This document shows, piece by piece, positions 27,643 to 37,500 of a stretch of DNA of 64,000 nt. The stretch is from positions 6,205-70,204 of the forward strand of contig JANOVM010000079.1 in the NCBI GenBank assembly GCA_031417395.1, given 5' to 3'. A model generated the notes under the pieces. That model saw only the letters and a list, made by a program, of their open reading frames with translations. It did not search any database and had not been told where the DNA came from. The position numbers and the translations under genes were made by a program. The stretch comes from JADKIH01 sp031417395 (GTDB lineage: Bacteria > Bacteroidota > Bacteroidia > AKYH767-A > 2013-40CM-41-45). The stretch's first letter is position 1; each line of letters begins with the position of its first letter.

Positions 27643-28065
27643 TTGATAAATAATTTGGAAATCGCTGACGTGAACAATAATAATTTATACGAACCCGCTT
27701 CATGCAATCTTGGCAATGAGGAAATAGAAAGCAGGAAGCGAAAAGGGATAGCAGGCCTGATAATTACTTTTTCATTGGCGTTTTGTCTACACGTATTGCA
27801 TTATCCCAATGAATTAAGGCTAGTTATTTTTTTTCCTCTCTTTTATTCCATTATATGTCTTTACCAGGCCAGGAAAAAATTCTGTGTCTTTTTTGGAATG
27901 AAAGGCATTTTTAATTTTGACAAAATTGGAAAATCGACGGCAGTAGGGAAGGAAGAATTTATAAAATTGGACAGGAAGTTAGCCATGCAAATGACTCTTA
28001 CTTGTTTTCTTTTAGCTTTGGCAATTACTGTAATTTATTTTTTACTGCCCTTTAACTTAGCGTAA
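27643..28065 (+). CDS. Small membrane protein of unknown function
   Basis: 140 residues if the TTG at 27643 is the start; the nearest ATG upstream is followed at once by a stop, and a GTG at 27670 is another option. Three hydrophobic segments: GLIITFSLAFCLHVLHY, LVIFFPLFYSIICLY and MTLTCFLLALAITVIYFLL. The central part has a charged loop (DKIGKSTAVGKEEFIKLDRK). I do not recognise the family. The gene converges on the pirin gene with 13 bp between the stops. Confidence 0.55.
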   Translation: MINNLEIADVNNNNLYEPASCNLGNEEIESRKRKGIAGLIITFSLAFCLHVLHYPNELRLVIFFPLFYSIICLYQARKKFCVFFGMKGIFNFDKIGKSTAVGKEEFIKLDRKLAMQMTLTCFLLALAITVIYFLLPFNLA

Positions 28066-28078
28066 GACGTATAAAAAA

Positions 28079-29056
28079 TTATTTATGGGTTGAAAAGCCG
28101 TTAACCTTTTGCGGGTCACCCATTTTTCCGGAGTTATAATCCGTAATGCACTTCCTGATTTCTTCTTCCGTATTCATTACAAAAGGTCCGTAAGCATATA
28201 CAACTTCGTTTAGCGGTTTGCCGCCTTGTACTAAAAACTCTGCTCCTTCTTTGCTGTAAATGTTTAGCAGGCTTTCTCCTCGATCATACAAAGCAACCTG
28301 GTGTGGTACTAACTCCTTTCTTCCTTCCAATTCCAGTTTGCCATTTATTAAATAGATGAAAGCATTGTGAGTAGGATCTGTCGGTATTTCCATTTTACAA
28401 TTTTCTTTCAACTTAACATGAAAGTAAAAAGCAGGAGAGATCATTTCAATGGATGATTTAGCGCCAAACAATTCACCCAGTACTATTTTGGCAGAATACT
28501 CTTTAGTTTCAAGAGTCCCCATCTTATTTTCTCTGAATACACTGGTAGAAGGATCAATAAATTTATACTTAGCGGGCATATTCAACCAAATCTGGAAGCC
28601 ATGGTACAGACCTCCGTCATCGTATAATTTTTGTCCGGTTTCTTCCATGTGAATGGCACCTTTGCCTGAAGTAAACATCATAAAATCACCTTTACCGATT
28701 TGAAAATCATAATTGAGACTGTCTTTATGATGGCCGGTACCATTTAAAAAATAGGTAGTGGGAATAATGCCTGCATGTGGATGAGCATCTACTCTTAATG
28801 GCTTACTTCCCGGTGTAAGGTTAACGGGACCAAATTCATCAAAAAATACATAAGGCGAAACGTAGTCGGTATTATCGCCTGCAAAAGCACGAAGCACAGG
28901 AAGAGTACCAACCATTGTTTTCTTCGTATCCAAAATTTGAAAAACCTTCCTTTCAGATTTACTCTCAAACATACCGGAACTGCCTTTCAACAAATCCGGT
29001 ATGGCAAGGGAGGCGCCTATAATCGCCGATCCACGAATAAATTCCCTGCGTTTCAT
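28079..29056 (-). CDS. Pirin-family protein with twin-arginine signal
   Basis: 325 residues from the ATG at 29056 (an upstream TTG at 29074 would add MYKQIN and is less likely). The N-terminus MKRREFIRGSAIIGASLAIPDLL is a twin-arginine (Tat) signal, so the protein is exported folded. The rest is a two-cupin pirin: the first cupin has the metal-binding pattern VDAHPHAGIIPTTYFLNG and later HMEETG, the second is the pirin C-terminal domain with a VYAYGPFVMNTEEEI ending. Pirins are usually cytosolic iron proteins with quercetinase or regulatory activity; an exported one is less usual. It lies 38 bp after the stop of the TPR protein in the same orientation and may be the last gene of that operon. 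Confidence 0.88.
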   Translation of the reverse strand: MKRREFIRGSAIIGASLAIPDLLKGSSGMFESKSERKVFQILDTKKTMVGTLPVLRAFAGDNTDYVSPYVFFDEFGPVNLTPGSKPLRVDAHPHAGIIPTTYFLNGTGHHKDSLNYDFQIGKGDFMMFTSGKGAIHMEETGQKLYDDGGLYHGFQIWLNMPAKYKFIDPSTSVFRENKMGTLETKEYSAKIVLGELFGAKSSIEMISPAFYFHVKLKENCKMEIPTDPTHNAFIYLINGKLELEGRKELVPHQVALYDRGESLLNIYSKEGAEFLVQGGKPLNEVVYAYGPFVMNTEEEIRKCITDYNSGKMGDPQKVNGFSTHK

Positions 29057-29093
29057 ATTTATTTGTTTATACAATTATAAGAAAAATTTAAAT

Positions 29094-31916
29094 TTAATTA
29101 AAGTACTTTTTAGTTAAAGTGTCTATATCAGCATTCTCCGTTTTAATTTTATTAAATATTTTGTCCTTTTTAAGTTGTTCCAATGTTACTGCTTTTGATT
29201 CAAAGGCATCTTTAAAGTAAATTTTTGAGCTTTCTATTTGCTTGCTTAAATAGTAATATTCCGCTTTCAAAAAAATAAAGTACTTATCGTCAGGATACAT
29301 TTTTATTCCATAGCTGATGTATTTATCTGCTTCATCCAAATTCCTGTTTTCATACAGACAACAATAGGAGTATTTTTTGCATACGTCAGGGTTTTTATTG
29401 ATAAACTTAGTATCCATGGATATTATTGATCGAAAAGTAGCATACGCTTCCGTGTATTCATCCAACAGGAATTCACAATCAGCTTTTTCCGAATAAGCAA
29501 AAATATAGAATGGCTGTAAAAGAATTTCATTGGTAAAATAACGGATTGCTTCTAAATAGTTTTCTGCAGCTTTTTGACACATTCCGAATTCGTAATTGAT
29601 AAAAGGATAATCCTTGTTTTTTTGTAGTACTCTTTGAAAATCTTTGCTTGCATCTTTACAATTACCGGACATCCTGAGAGTCTTGCCTCTGTTAAAATAA
29701 GCAGAATCGCTCTCGCTTATGCTTAATAGTTTATCGTACAACGGTAAAGCATCGGTTGTATTATTATTATCAGAATATAATTTTGCAAGTTTATAAAGTA
29801 CAGAAGTGTTTTTATTATTATTCTCAAGGGACAATTTATATTCATCTTCAGCCCTTTTGTCATTTTTCTGGCTTCTGAACGCATCCGCTCTTCCTTCATA
29901 TGCCCGGGCTTTGTTAATTAGGCCTGAGCCTGCATCGCTTATTACAATATCAAAATCAGCAATGGAGCTCTCGTATTGCTGATCTAAATACTTTGCTTTC
30001 CCTCTGAGCAGGTAATATTCATTATCGCCTGAAAAGTATTTTATTGCACTATCAAGCGATGAGATAACATTCTTATAGTCACTATTTAATTCCAGGTTTA
30101 ATTTAGCAAAATTGTACCATGATTCGTATTTCTCATAATTAAGATTGGCGGAAATACGAAATGCTTTTAGGGCTTTTTGAGGAGAATTTAATTTTAATTG
30201 ATCCAGTCCGTAATTAAAATAGTTCTCAGAAAGCGTATCCATTTCCAATTTATAAATATAGGATAACCCGAGGTTCTTCGCTGTTTGCAAAAAGTAAAAG
30301 GCGGAATCCATATTTTCAGTATCGAAGTAATTTTTATAAAGTGTATAATACAAATCAGGATTCCTGCTTTTATAAAATACGGCAAGCCGGAAATCCTTCT
30401 GCGCATTTCCCTGGCTCTCGTACGACTGTTTACATAGTCCTCTTCTGTAATAATATTCAGGATTCTTTTTATTGAGGCGAATAGCTTTAGAATAATTTGA
30501 AAGTGCATCTTTGTAATTATTCATGAGTCTGTAAGAATCACCTATCCAGCCGAAAATAGTATCGTTCGTCGGCATATCCTTTAAGAGAAGATCAAGATCC
30601 ACGAGGGCATTGGCAGGCTTATGCAATTTTATTAAAACCTGAACTCTTAGTTTCAGCGCAGCGGTAAACAATGGAACCATTTCCAATGTCTTATTGAGAT
30701 CCGCTAGTGCAAAATCGTACTGACTTCGATTGTAAAAATAGCAAGCCCGTAAATAATATAAATATTCATTTGTTGAATCAGCTGTGCCCAGCATGTAGTT
30801 TACTCTTTCTCTGAATAGTTTTTCATCGGTATTAAAATAATTTTGCAATTCTTTTGAAACAATTATTTTATGAGTTAATTCAGTATGCAGGCTTAATATA
30901 CCCTGATTGGCCGGCTGCAGAATTAAAATGCTGTCCAGTATGGCTTTCGCACGGTATAAATCTTCTCTCAGTATTGCATATTTATAAAGGTTTAAGGTAG
31001 ATTCGATATCAACTTCCTTTTTCTTTTCAGTATTAAGCTTAAGTACGGAACAATTCTGAATTCGTTTTTCAATATAATCATATGCCTTTAGCGTATTCAG
31101 TAATTTCCGGTACTTTTCAAGAGCTTTGTCGTAAAACGAGCTAAGATAATAGTTGTCCGCAAAGATCAGATCCCCGTTTAAAGAAGCGATAAGTGAATCC
31201 GATATTTTATTTATTTCGGGGTTGTTTTTATAATAACTAAAATAAATTTTCAGGGAATCGGAAATTATTCCCCTTTCATATTTTTGTTTGTTTATTTGCT
31301 CGTTTATGGAATTTATAAAATTTTCTTTGTCAAACCAGTTAAAGCTGATCTGGTATATTTTGAGGTCCCAGCTATTGTCGGACTTTTTATTGCAAATAAT
31401 TTCGGCTTTTCTTTTTGTTACAGGCCATTCATTGCTGTCGGCTGTATTAAAAGAGGAATTAAAATAAACGGTTGCAAATAATTTGGAGTTGATATAATAT
31501 ATTGTATCGCATATGACGGAAGAAAAGACACTGACATTTTTTTCGGCATTCTTGAAAACGGCACTATAATCAAATAGGTACTGGTAGATTGGCTTGTCAA
31601 GTGATTTATTTATACTGTCTAAATAATTTGATTTCTTTAGATCGTCTTCAATGCGGATGTCTTCGTTTTGGAAGATTTGTTTTGACCCGCCTGCCGTATC
31701 GTATGAGGTTTGAATATTCTGTATGACATCCGTCTCAACCGAGTAATTGGAAATGCCATTTAAGACATATTGAAACTGAATAATTAATTCTTCTGAACCA
31801 TTGATGATTTCTGCGGAATCATTTCTTGAAAGAAGGGTTTGCCCTTTTATAGATGCAGGATTAAAAACAAAAAATAAAAGAAGGGAAATAATAAAATGAT
31901 TCCCGCATATTTTCAT
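29094..31916 (-). CDS. Exported TPR-repeat protein with N-terminal NTF2-like region
   Basis: 940 residues. Signal peptide (FIISLLLFFVFNPASIKGQ). Residues about 35-215 form an alpha/beta region with EELIIQFQYVLNGISNYS, FSSVICDTIYYINSKLFATVYFN and a closing SWDLKIYQISFNW, which I read as NTF2-like (see findings). From about residue 380 to the end there are roughly twelve TPRs (for example EYLYYLRACYFYNRSQYDFALADLNKTL; AYEGRADAFRSQKNDKRAEDEYKLSL). No membrane segment apart from the signal. Its ATG overlaps the stop of the gene upstream (ATGA), so translational coupling is likely. Probably a periplasmic or surface scaffold; function unknown. Confidence 0.75.
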   Translation of the reverse strand: MKICGNHFIISLLLFFVFNPASIKGQTLLSRNDSAEIINGSEELIIQFQYVLNGISNYSVETDVIQNIQTSYDTAGGSKQIFQNEDIRIEDDLKKSNYLDSINKSLDKPIYQYLFDYSAVFKNAEKNVSVFSSVICDTIYYINSKLFATVYFNSSFNTADSNEWPVTKRKAEIICNKKSDNSWDLKIYQISFNWFDKENFINSINEQINKQKYERGIISDSLKIYFSYYKNNPEINKISDSLIASLNGDLIFADNYYLSSFYDKALEKYRKLLNTLKAYDYIEKRIQNCSVLKLNTEKKKEVDIESTLNLYKYAILREDLYRAKAILDSILILQPANQGILSLHTELTHKIIVSKELQNYFNTDEKLFRERVNYMLGTADSTNEYLYYLRACYFYNRSQYDFALADLNKTLEMVPLFTAALKLRVQVLIKLHKPANALVDLDLLLKDMPTNDTIFGWIGDSYRLMNNYKDALSNYSKAIRLNKKNPEYYYRRGLCKQSYESQGNAQKDFRLAVFYKSRNPDLYYTLYKNYFDTENMDSAFYFLQTAKNLGLSYIYKLEMDTLSENYFNYGLDQLKLNSPQKALKAFRISANLNYEKYESWYNFAKLNLELNSDYKNVISSLDSAIKYFSGDNEYYLLRGKAKYLDQQYESSIADFDIVISDAGSGLINKARAYEGRADAFRSQKNDKRAEDEYKLSLENNNKNTSVLYKLAKLYSDNNNTTDALPLYDKLLSISESDSAYFNRGKTLRMSGNCKDASKDFQRVLQKNKDYPFINYEFGMCQKAAENYLEAIRYFTNEILLQPFYIFAYSEKADCEFLLDEYTEAYATFRSIISMDTKFINKNPDVCKKYSYCCLYENRNLDEADKYISYGIKMYPDDKYFIFLKAEYYYLSKQIESSKIYFKDAFESKAVTLEQLKKDKIFNKIKTENADIDTLTKKYFN

Positions 31917-32755
31917 TGTACACCAAGATTTTTATATAAAAAATAATCCTTGTCTTCTTCAGGCATTTCAATTAAGCGGGAAATAAGCCAGCCGGAATAA
32001 TTTGATTTACTGTACTTATAGTTTACTTCAATTATCCAGTCGTTTATTTGAAAGAAGTAATAAGAAACAGAATTAACCTGAATAAATTTGAGGCTTTCAT
32101 TTTGCAAAGCATCCATAAACAGGGTAAGATTGCTGGGTTTAAAATTGGAATAGAAATAACTTACAATATTTTTTTTGTCAACCAGAATTTTATCGAGTGC
32201 AAGAAAATCAGTTCCATGACTGGAAGGGCTTATAAACTTTGTGGAATCAATTTTTTCAGGGAAAGTCAATCTTTCTGATTTCATGCCGCAAATGACCCAT
32301 CTGCAGGCTTTAGTTTTTTCATCGTCTATCTGTATTTCAAGAACAAGTTTAATATTAACCGGCTTCCCGTTCAATAGAAATGCACAATCCAAATTGGCAT
32401 ACCAGTTTTTGGCATAAAAGGACAGATAGGAAGGTTGTTTGGCATTTGTTACTAATGCAAGAAAATTTTTTAGTGTATCAAGCGATTTTTTTTTCATTCC
32501 TTCCCGATAAAAAAGAGTTTTAATGAGGTCGGTCCGGTTCAGTTTGGCATTTGGATAATTCTTACTATAGTATTTAATAAAGGAACTTTGAGGAGAAAAA
32601 TTAAATCGATCAATAAAATCTTCGATTTGTTTCACTTCAAAATAATATTTTTCGTCTGTAGCCCCATTTATAGACTGACCTTGAGAAGCAAATGGCTTTA
32701 AGAATTGGCAAAAGAAGAATAAAATATAGGCAATGCGTTTTATAGACGTAATCAT
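31913..32755 (-). CDS. Exported protein of unknown function (NTF2-like)
   Basis: 280 residues. Signal peptide (AYILFFFCQFLKPFASQGQ). The mature protein opens with VKQIEDFIDRFNFSPQSSFIKYY, a helix-rich start, and goes on with LDTLKNFLALVTNAKQPSYLSFY, LDCAFLLNGKPVNIKLVLEIQ and a closing IEVNYKYSKSNYSGWLISRLIEMP. I see no motif of a known enzyme. The helix-then-sheet order fits an NTF2-like fold, similar to domains in the two genes on either side. It is the middle gene of a minus-strand operon: 43 bp after the upstream gene and overlapping the downstream gene by 4 bp. Confidence 0.6.
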   Translation of the reverse strand: MITSIKRIAYILFFFCQFLKPFASQGQSINGATDEKYYFEVKQIEDFIDRFNFSPQSSFIKYYSKNYPNAKLNRTDLIKTLFYREGMKKKSLDTLKNFLALVTNAKQPSYLSFYAKNWYANLDCAFLLNGKPVNIKLVLEIQIDDEKTKACRWVICGMKSERLTFPEKIDSTKFISPSSHGTDFLALDKILVDKKNIVSYFYSNFKPSNLTLFMDALQNESLKFIQVNSVSYYFFQINDWIIEVNYKYSKSNYSGWLISRLIEMPEEDKDYFLYKNLGVQ

Positions 32756-32798
32756 TGTTTATTTATAAATAAAGATTTAAGGCAATTACCGTCAAGTA

Positions 32799-34361
32799 TT
32801 ATTTCATTCTTTCTGTTTGAGATACTCGAATATCTCCCAAAAGAATTTCCCAGTAATTCTTACTGACCCCTTGCTCAATCATCGAGTAAGGTCTGATAAT
32901 AACATCGATGTTTTTATGTGTTAAATCTCCATAAGCTACATTATTATCATTAAACCCTTTGAACGTTTGCTGAAAAGAAACAGTAGCTGAATAATTGCCG
33001 TCAGGCCCCAGTTTAAAATTGTCTACAAGAAAAATTTCTGTCCAGGTTATTTCAACTTTTTGATACGGTAACCGGGAAAGGTTCACAAGATAATCTCTTA
33101 CTTTTGATTTTCTTATTGTTGTGGAATTTATGGAAGAAACACCGACAATGGCATCCTTACCGTCGTTGAGAAATAATTTAAGACATTGTTCAATGGTTTT
33201 ATTGGTCATGGAAATAGAAGAACTTTTATCGGTAAGACGCTGCAGGTATTCCTGTAGTTGATCCACTTTTTGTTTTACCTTCTTTTCATAGTCTTCTTTT
33301 GGAAATGGCACAGGTGGGGTTAGAGGTATTTGAGCTATTTGTGGCGAAGTTTGAACATCATTTCCTGATGCAGGATTCATAGAATTTTCTTTTGAACCTT
33401 TCTCTTCAATACTTTCTTTTCCGGTAGTAGTTGTTTCTGTTGTTTTTTGAACTGCACTCTTCTCTAAATTATTCTGTTCAGCACCAATTACATTTTCTTG
33501 AGCAACACCTTTGATTTGTTGCGTTGTTCCGGCAATCTTATCCTTACTCTCAGAAACTGAATTTGCAGCTTGATCTTTTGCTGTTTGATTTTTATTTACT
33601 GCTTCACCCGAAGTAATATCTTGTTTGTCCGAAACGTCAATGGAAACGCCGGATGATTTATCAATATTTGTGTTTTTATCGGAAATCTGATTTTTATCGG
33701 TGGGTTTAGCACCTGCAGGCAAAGGATTTGAATTTACAACACTTGGAATGCTTTGAATTTCTTTTTGACCTTCAGGGATAACGGCCAGATTTTGATTTTC
33801 GGTTGAAACCGATTTTTTTGCATTTGATTGAGCAGCAGCATCAAAGCCCGGCAGTAAACGCGTAACTACTTCATCTTGTTTTGGTCCGCTTAAATAATTA
33901 ATTTCAACATCTTCCAGAATAACATCCGATACGTCAATTACTCTGCATTGAACACAAAAGTTCTTGTCAGCGTTGAATTGCAATTGAGCATTTGCATTAG
34001 TGCCAAAACCGCGTTTAACAAATTCGTTCTTTTCAAAAACAATATCCGCTTCAATGGATGCAGGTCGCCCCTCCAAAGAAATAAATATTACATTAAAATG
34101 TACAGATATTTTTTCTGCAATACTTTCCTTTTTTTTTATTTCAAGGGTAATTTCCTGAGCATTTTGATTTTCCCTAATCTGTTTGCAGTAGCCGAAGTCA
34201 ATAAACTCCTTTAGGTTTCCTAATTGATTTGAAAGTGAATAAAATTGAGAGCGGTCATCTTTACAATTCTGCCCAAATATTAAAAACGGACAGGATAATA
34301 AAAGGCAAAAAGCAAAAAATAATCTAGCCGAAAAAGTTCCCTTAAGACGTTCCTTAAACAT
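32799..34361 (-). CDS. Exported protein with low-complexity linker and C-terminal NTF2-like domain
   Basis: 520 residues. Signal peptide (FFAFCLLLSCPFLIFGQ). Residues 25-175 form a beta-rich domain with Cys pairs (FCVQC). Residues about 180-345 are a disordered linker rich in Asn, Gln, Lys, Ser and Thr. Residues about 350-520 form a second domain starting with a coiled-coil helix (EDYEKKVKQKVDQLQEYLQRL), then VRDYLVNLSRLPYQKVEITWTEIF, YSATVSFQQTFKGFNDNNVAYGDLTHKNIDVII and NYWEILLGDIRV. I recall similar domains as unnamed families in Bacteroidota. First gene of a three- or four-gene operon, with a -7 box 27 bp before its ATG. Function unknown. Confidence 0.6.
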   Translation of the reverse strand: MFKERLKGTFSARLFFAFCLLLSCPFLIFGQNCKDDRSQFYSLSNQLGNLKEFIDFGYCKQIRENQNAQEITLEIKKKESIAEKISVHFNVIFISLEGRPASIEADIVFEKNEFVKRGFGTNANAQLQFNADKNFCVQCRVIDVSDVILEDVEINYLSGPKQDEVVTRLLPGFDAAAQSNAKKSVSTENQNLAVIPEGQKEIQSIPSVVNSNPLPAGAKPTDKNQISDKNTNIDKSSGVSIDVSDKQDITSGEAVNKNQTAKDQAANSVSESKDKIAGTTQQIKGVAQENVIGAEQNNLEKSAVQKTTETTTTGKESIEEKGSKENSMNPASGNDVQTSPQIAQIPLTPPVPFPKEDYEKKVKQKVDQLQEYLQRLTDKSSSISMTNKTIEQCLKLFLNDGKDAIVGVSSINSTTIRKSKVRDYLVNLSRLPYQKVEITWTEIFLVDNFKLGPDGNYSATVSFQQTFKGFNDNNVAYGDLTHKNIDVIIRPYSMIEQGVSKNYWEILLGDIRVSQTERMK

Positions 34362-34387
34362 TCTGATTTTTCATTTTATGTTCGAAC

Positions 34388-34395
34388 CAAATGTA
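34388..34395 (-). promoter_or_regulatory. Putative -7 box of the minus-strand operon
   Basis: Minus-strand TACATTTG, an exact TAnnTTTG match, 26 bp before the ATG at 34361 in the 164-bp divergent gap between 34361 and 34526. No clear -33 element. Confidence 0.45.
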
Positions 34396-34471
34396 AGATT
34401 TATTACTATAGAAAAAAATTAATTTTCTTCGTTTTTGATCAAAATACCTAATTTTCATACGTATGAAATAC

Positions 34472-34502
34472 TTTGCTGATGTGAAATATTTTCATAAGTT
34501 TG
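34472..34502 (+). promoter_or_regulatory. Full Bacteroidota-type promoter (TTTG-N19-TAAGTTTG)
   Basis: TTTG at 34472-34475 and TAAGTTTG at 34495-34502 have 19 bp between them, the expected spacing of the -33 and -7 elements of the Bacteroidota main sigma factor. The transcript would begin near 34509, after the in-frame ATG at 34463, which therefore cannot be the start; the ATG at 34526 is the next one. Confidence 0.6.
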
Positions 34503-34525
34503 GTAACATTAAATTAGTCATTGTC

Positions 34526-37500
34526 ATGAGAAAATTTAGTCAATTATTTATATTTATTATTAGTCTTGCAACCATTGTTTTTCAACCTTTCATAAGTTTT
34601 GGAAGGGGAGAGATTGCGATTGCTAATAATGGCGCAACATCATTAGTTGGAAGTGAAAATATTGCAACCCATAAAACGGAGGCAAATTTATTTTCCGGAA
34701 ACAATTATTTGAATACTCCTTCTTCTTCAAATGCTAATGCCTTAATTTCAACAATAACTACTTTACAGCCTACCAGTACTACAGCTCCGTTTCCTATAAC
34801 AGCCATTTGTCAATCATCGGATATAAAAATCAAATTTACCATTGATGCTCCGGCAACTTCCCCTAATATATTTACGGCTTATCTGTCAGATTCAACAGGA
34901 AGTTTTGCTTCTCCTGTTTCCATTGGCCTCTTTGTCGGTACTGACACAGGAACTATTGTGGCGACGATTCCCGGTAATGCAATTCCGGCTAGTGGATATA
35001 GAATCCGCGTTCAAAGTAATAATCCCGTCGTAATAGGAACTTCTAATCCTTTTGATCTTACTATTTATGCCGCTGTTGCCAATGCGCCAACTGCTACCGG
35101 GCTTACAAGTGTTTGTCAGTCACAGGCAGGTGTTGTTTATAATGTTACACCTATCAGCGGTGCACAGGCGTATATTTGGACGATACCTTCGGGTGCAAAT
35201 GTGACTTCTGTCCCTGCTAATACAAATAGCATTACGGTAACCTTTGGTGCACTTTCAGGAAATGTTACAGTCAAAGGAACGAATGTCGGCTGTGTAGGAG
35301 TGGTGTCGCCTCCTCTGGCAGTTACTGTTAATCCAAGTGTTGCTGCAAGTATAGCAATTACCGCAACTCCTTCAGGACCTATATGTACTGGAACAAGTGT
35401 AACATTTAATGCTAACCCAACGAACGGTGGTGCTTCTCCAACATATCAATGGAAGAAAAATGGTTTAAATGTTGGGACAGGCGCAACATTTTATACGGAT
35501 AATGCTCTTTTAAATGGTGACATTATAACTTGTGTTTTGACAAGCAATGCTTCTTGTGTTACCGGAAGTCCGGCTACCTCCAATACGATTACAATGACTG
35601 TTAGCGCCGGCGGTGCTCCCAGTGTAACTATTGCTGCAAGCCCTTCATCAACAGTTTGCGCAGGAACCAATGTAACATTTACAGCTACTCCGGTAAATCC
35701 CGGAACAACGCCTGTATATCAATGGAAGAAAAATGGTGTCAATGTTGGCACAAATAGTCCCACTTATTCCAATAATGGTTTGTCGAATGGTGACCTGATA
35801 ACCTGCGACATGACTAGTAATTCCTCTTGTGGTGGCGGAAGTCCGGTTACATCGAATACAATTACCATGACTGTTAATCAAAATTTAGCAGCCGGTTTAA
35901 GTATTGCAGCCAATCCTTCCGGAGCTATTTGTGCGGGAACAAATGTAACCTTCACTGCATCTCCGGTAAATCCGGGAATATCACCGGTGTATCAATGGAA
36001 AAAAAATGGTGTAAATGTTGGCACAAACAGTCCTACATATTCCGACAATGCTCTTGCCACCGGAAATCTGATTAGCTGCGTAATGACAACTACCGATCCT
36101 TGCATTACCGGTAGTCCTGTTACGTCGAATACAATTACCATGACCGTAAATCCCAATGTAACTGTAAGTGTAAGTATTTCAGCCAGCCCTTCGGGAGCAA
36201 TATGTGCAGGCACCAATGTTACATTTACTGCCACTCCCGCTAATCCGGGAACTACACCTAATTATCAATGGAAAAAGAACGGTGTAAATGTTGGATCAAG
36301 CAGTACAACATTTTCCAGCAACAGTCTTGTTAATGGTGACCAGATAACTTGCACATTAACAAATACCGCTAACTGTGCAACCGGAAGTCCTGCTACTTCA
36401 AATACTATTACTGTAACGGTAAATACAAGTGTTACGGCTAGTGTAAGTATTGCTGCAAATCCTACAGGAACTGTTTGCTCCGGCGACAATGTTATATTTA
36501 CGGCAACTCCTGTAAATCCCGGAACAACTCCTGTATATCAATGGAAGAAAAACGGAACCAATGTCGGAACAAACAGTCCAACCTATTCCGACAATAGTCT
36601 TGTTAATGGAAACACGATCACATGTGTAATGACAACAAGTGATCCGTGCATAACGGGAAGTCCTGCAACATCCAATACAATTACGATGACAGTAGTAAGT
36701 GGTCCTTTAACCCCGGGCGTTAGTATTTCTGCAAGTCCGGGTAATACTATATGTGCAGGAGACACGGTAACTTTTACTGCCGTACCAACCTACGGTGGTT
36801 TAACACCTCTTTATCAATGGAAGAAAGATGGTGTGAATGCCGGAACAAATAGTCCAACGTACATTGTCAGCGGACTTACAAGTGGAAATATCATAACCTG
36901 TCAGATGACTTCGAGTTCTTCGTGTGCAATTCCTTCTTCGACTACATCTTCAGGAATTACCATGACTGTAAGTCCTGCTGTTGGAATTCCGGGATCCATT
37001 ACAGGATCTGCAAGCGTTTGCCAGGGACAAACCGGTATTACATATTCAGTAACTTCAATATCGAATGCAACAGGCTATGTATGGACACTTCCATCTGGCG
37101 CAACTATTACTGCAGGCTCCAATACGAATTCAATAACAGTTACTTTTTCTGCAGTGGCTTTATCCGGAAATATAACGGTGCGTGGAACGAGTGGTTCTTG
37201 TAATGGACCCATCTCATCACCTCTGGCCGTTGTTGTTAATCCCGGCGTTGGAAATGCAGGTACGATATCGGGAACAGCAAGCGTTTGTCAGGGGCAGACA
37301 GGAATTGTTTATTCAGTGCCGGCAATTAGTAATGCAACCGGCTATACATGGTCACTTCCTTCGGGTGCATCTATTACTGCAGGTTCAGGAACAAATTCAA
37401 TAACAGTAACTTTTTCCGGAGCAGCTACTTCAGGAAATATAACGGTTCAGGGTACAAGTTCATTATGTAATGGACAAGTCTCAGCACCGCTGGCAATAAC

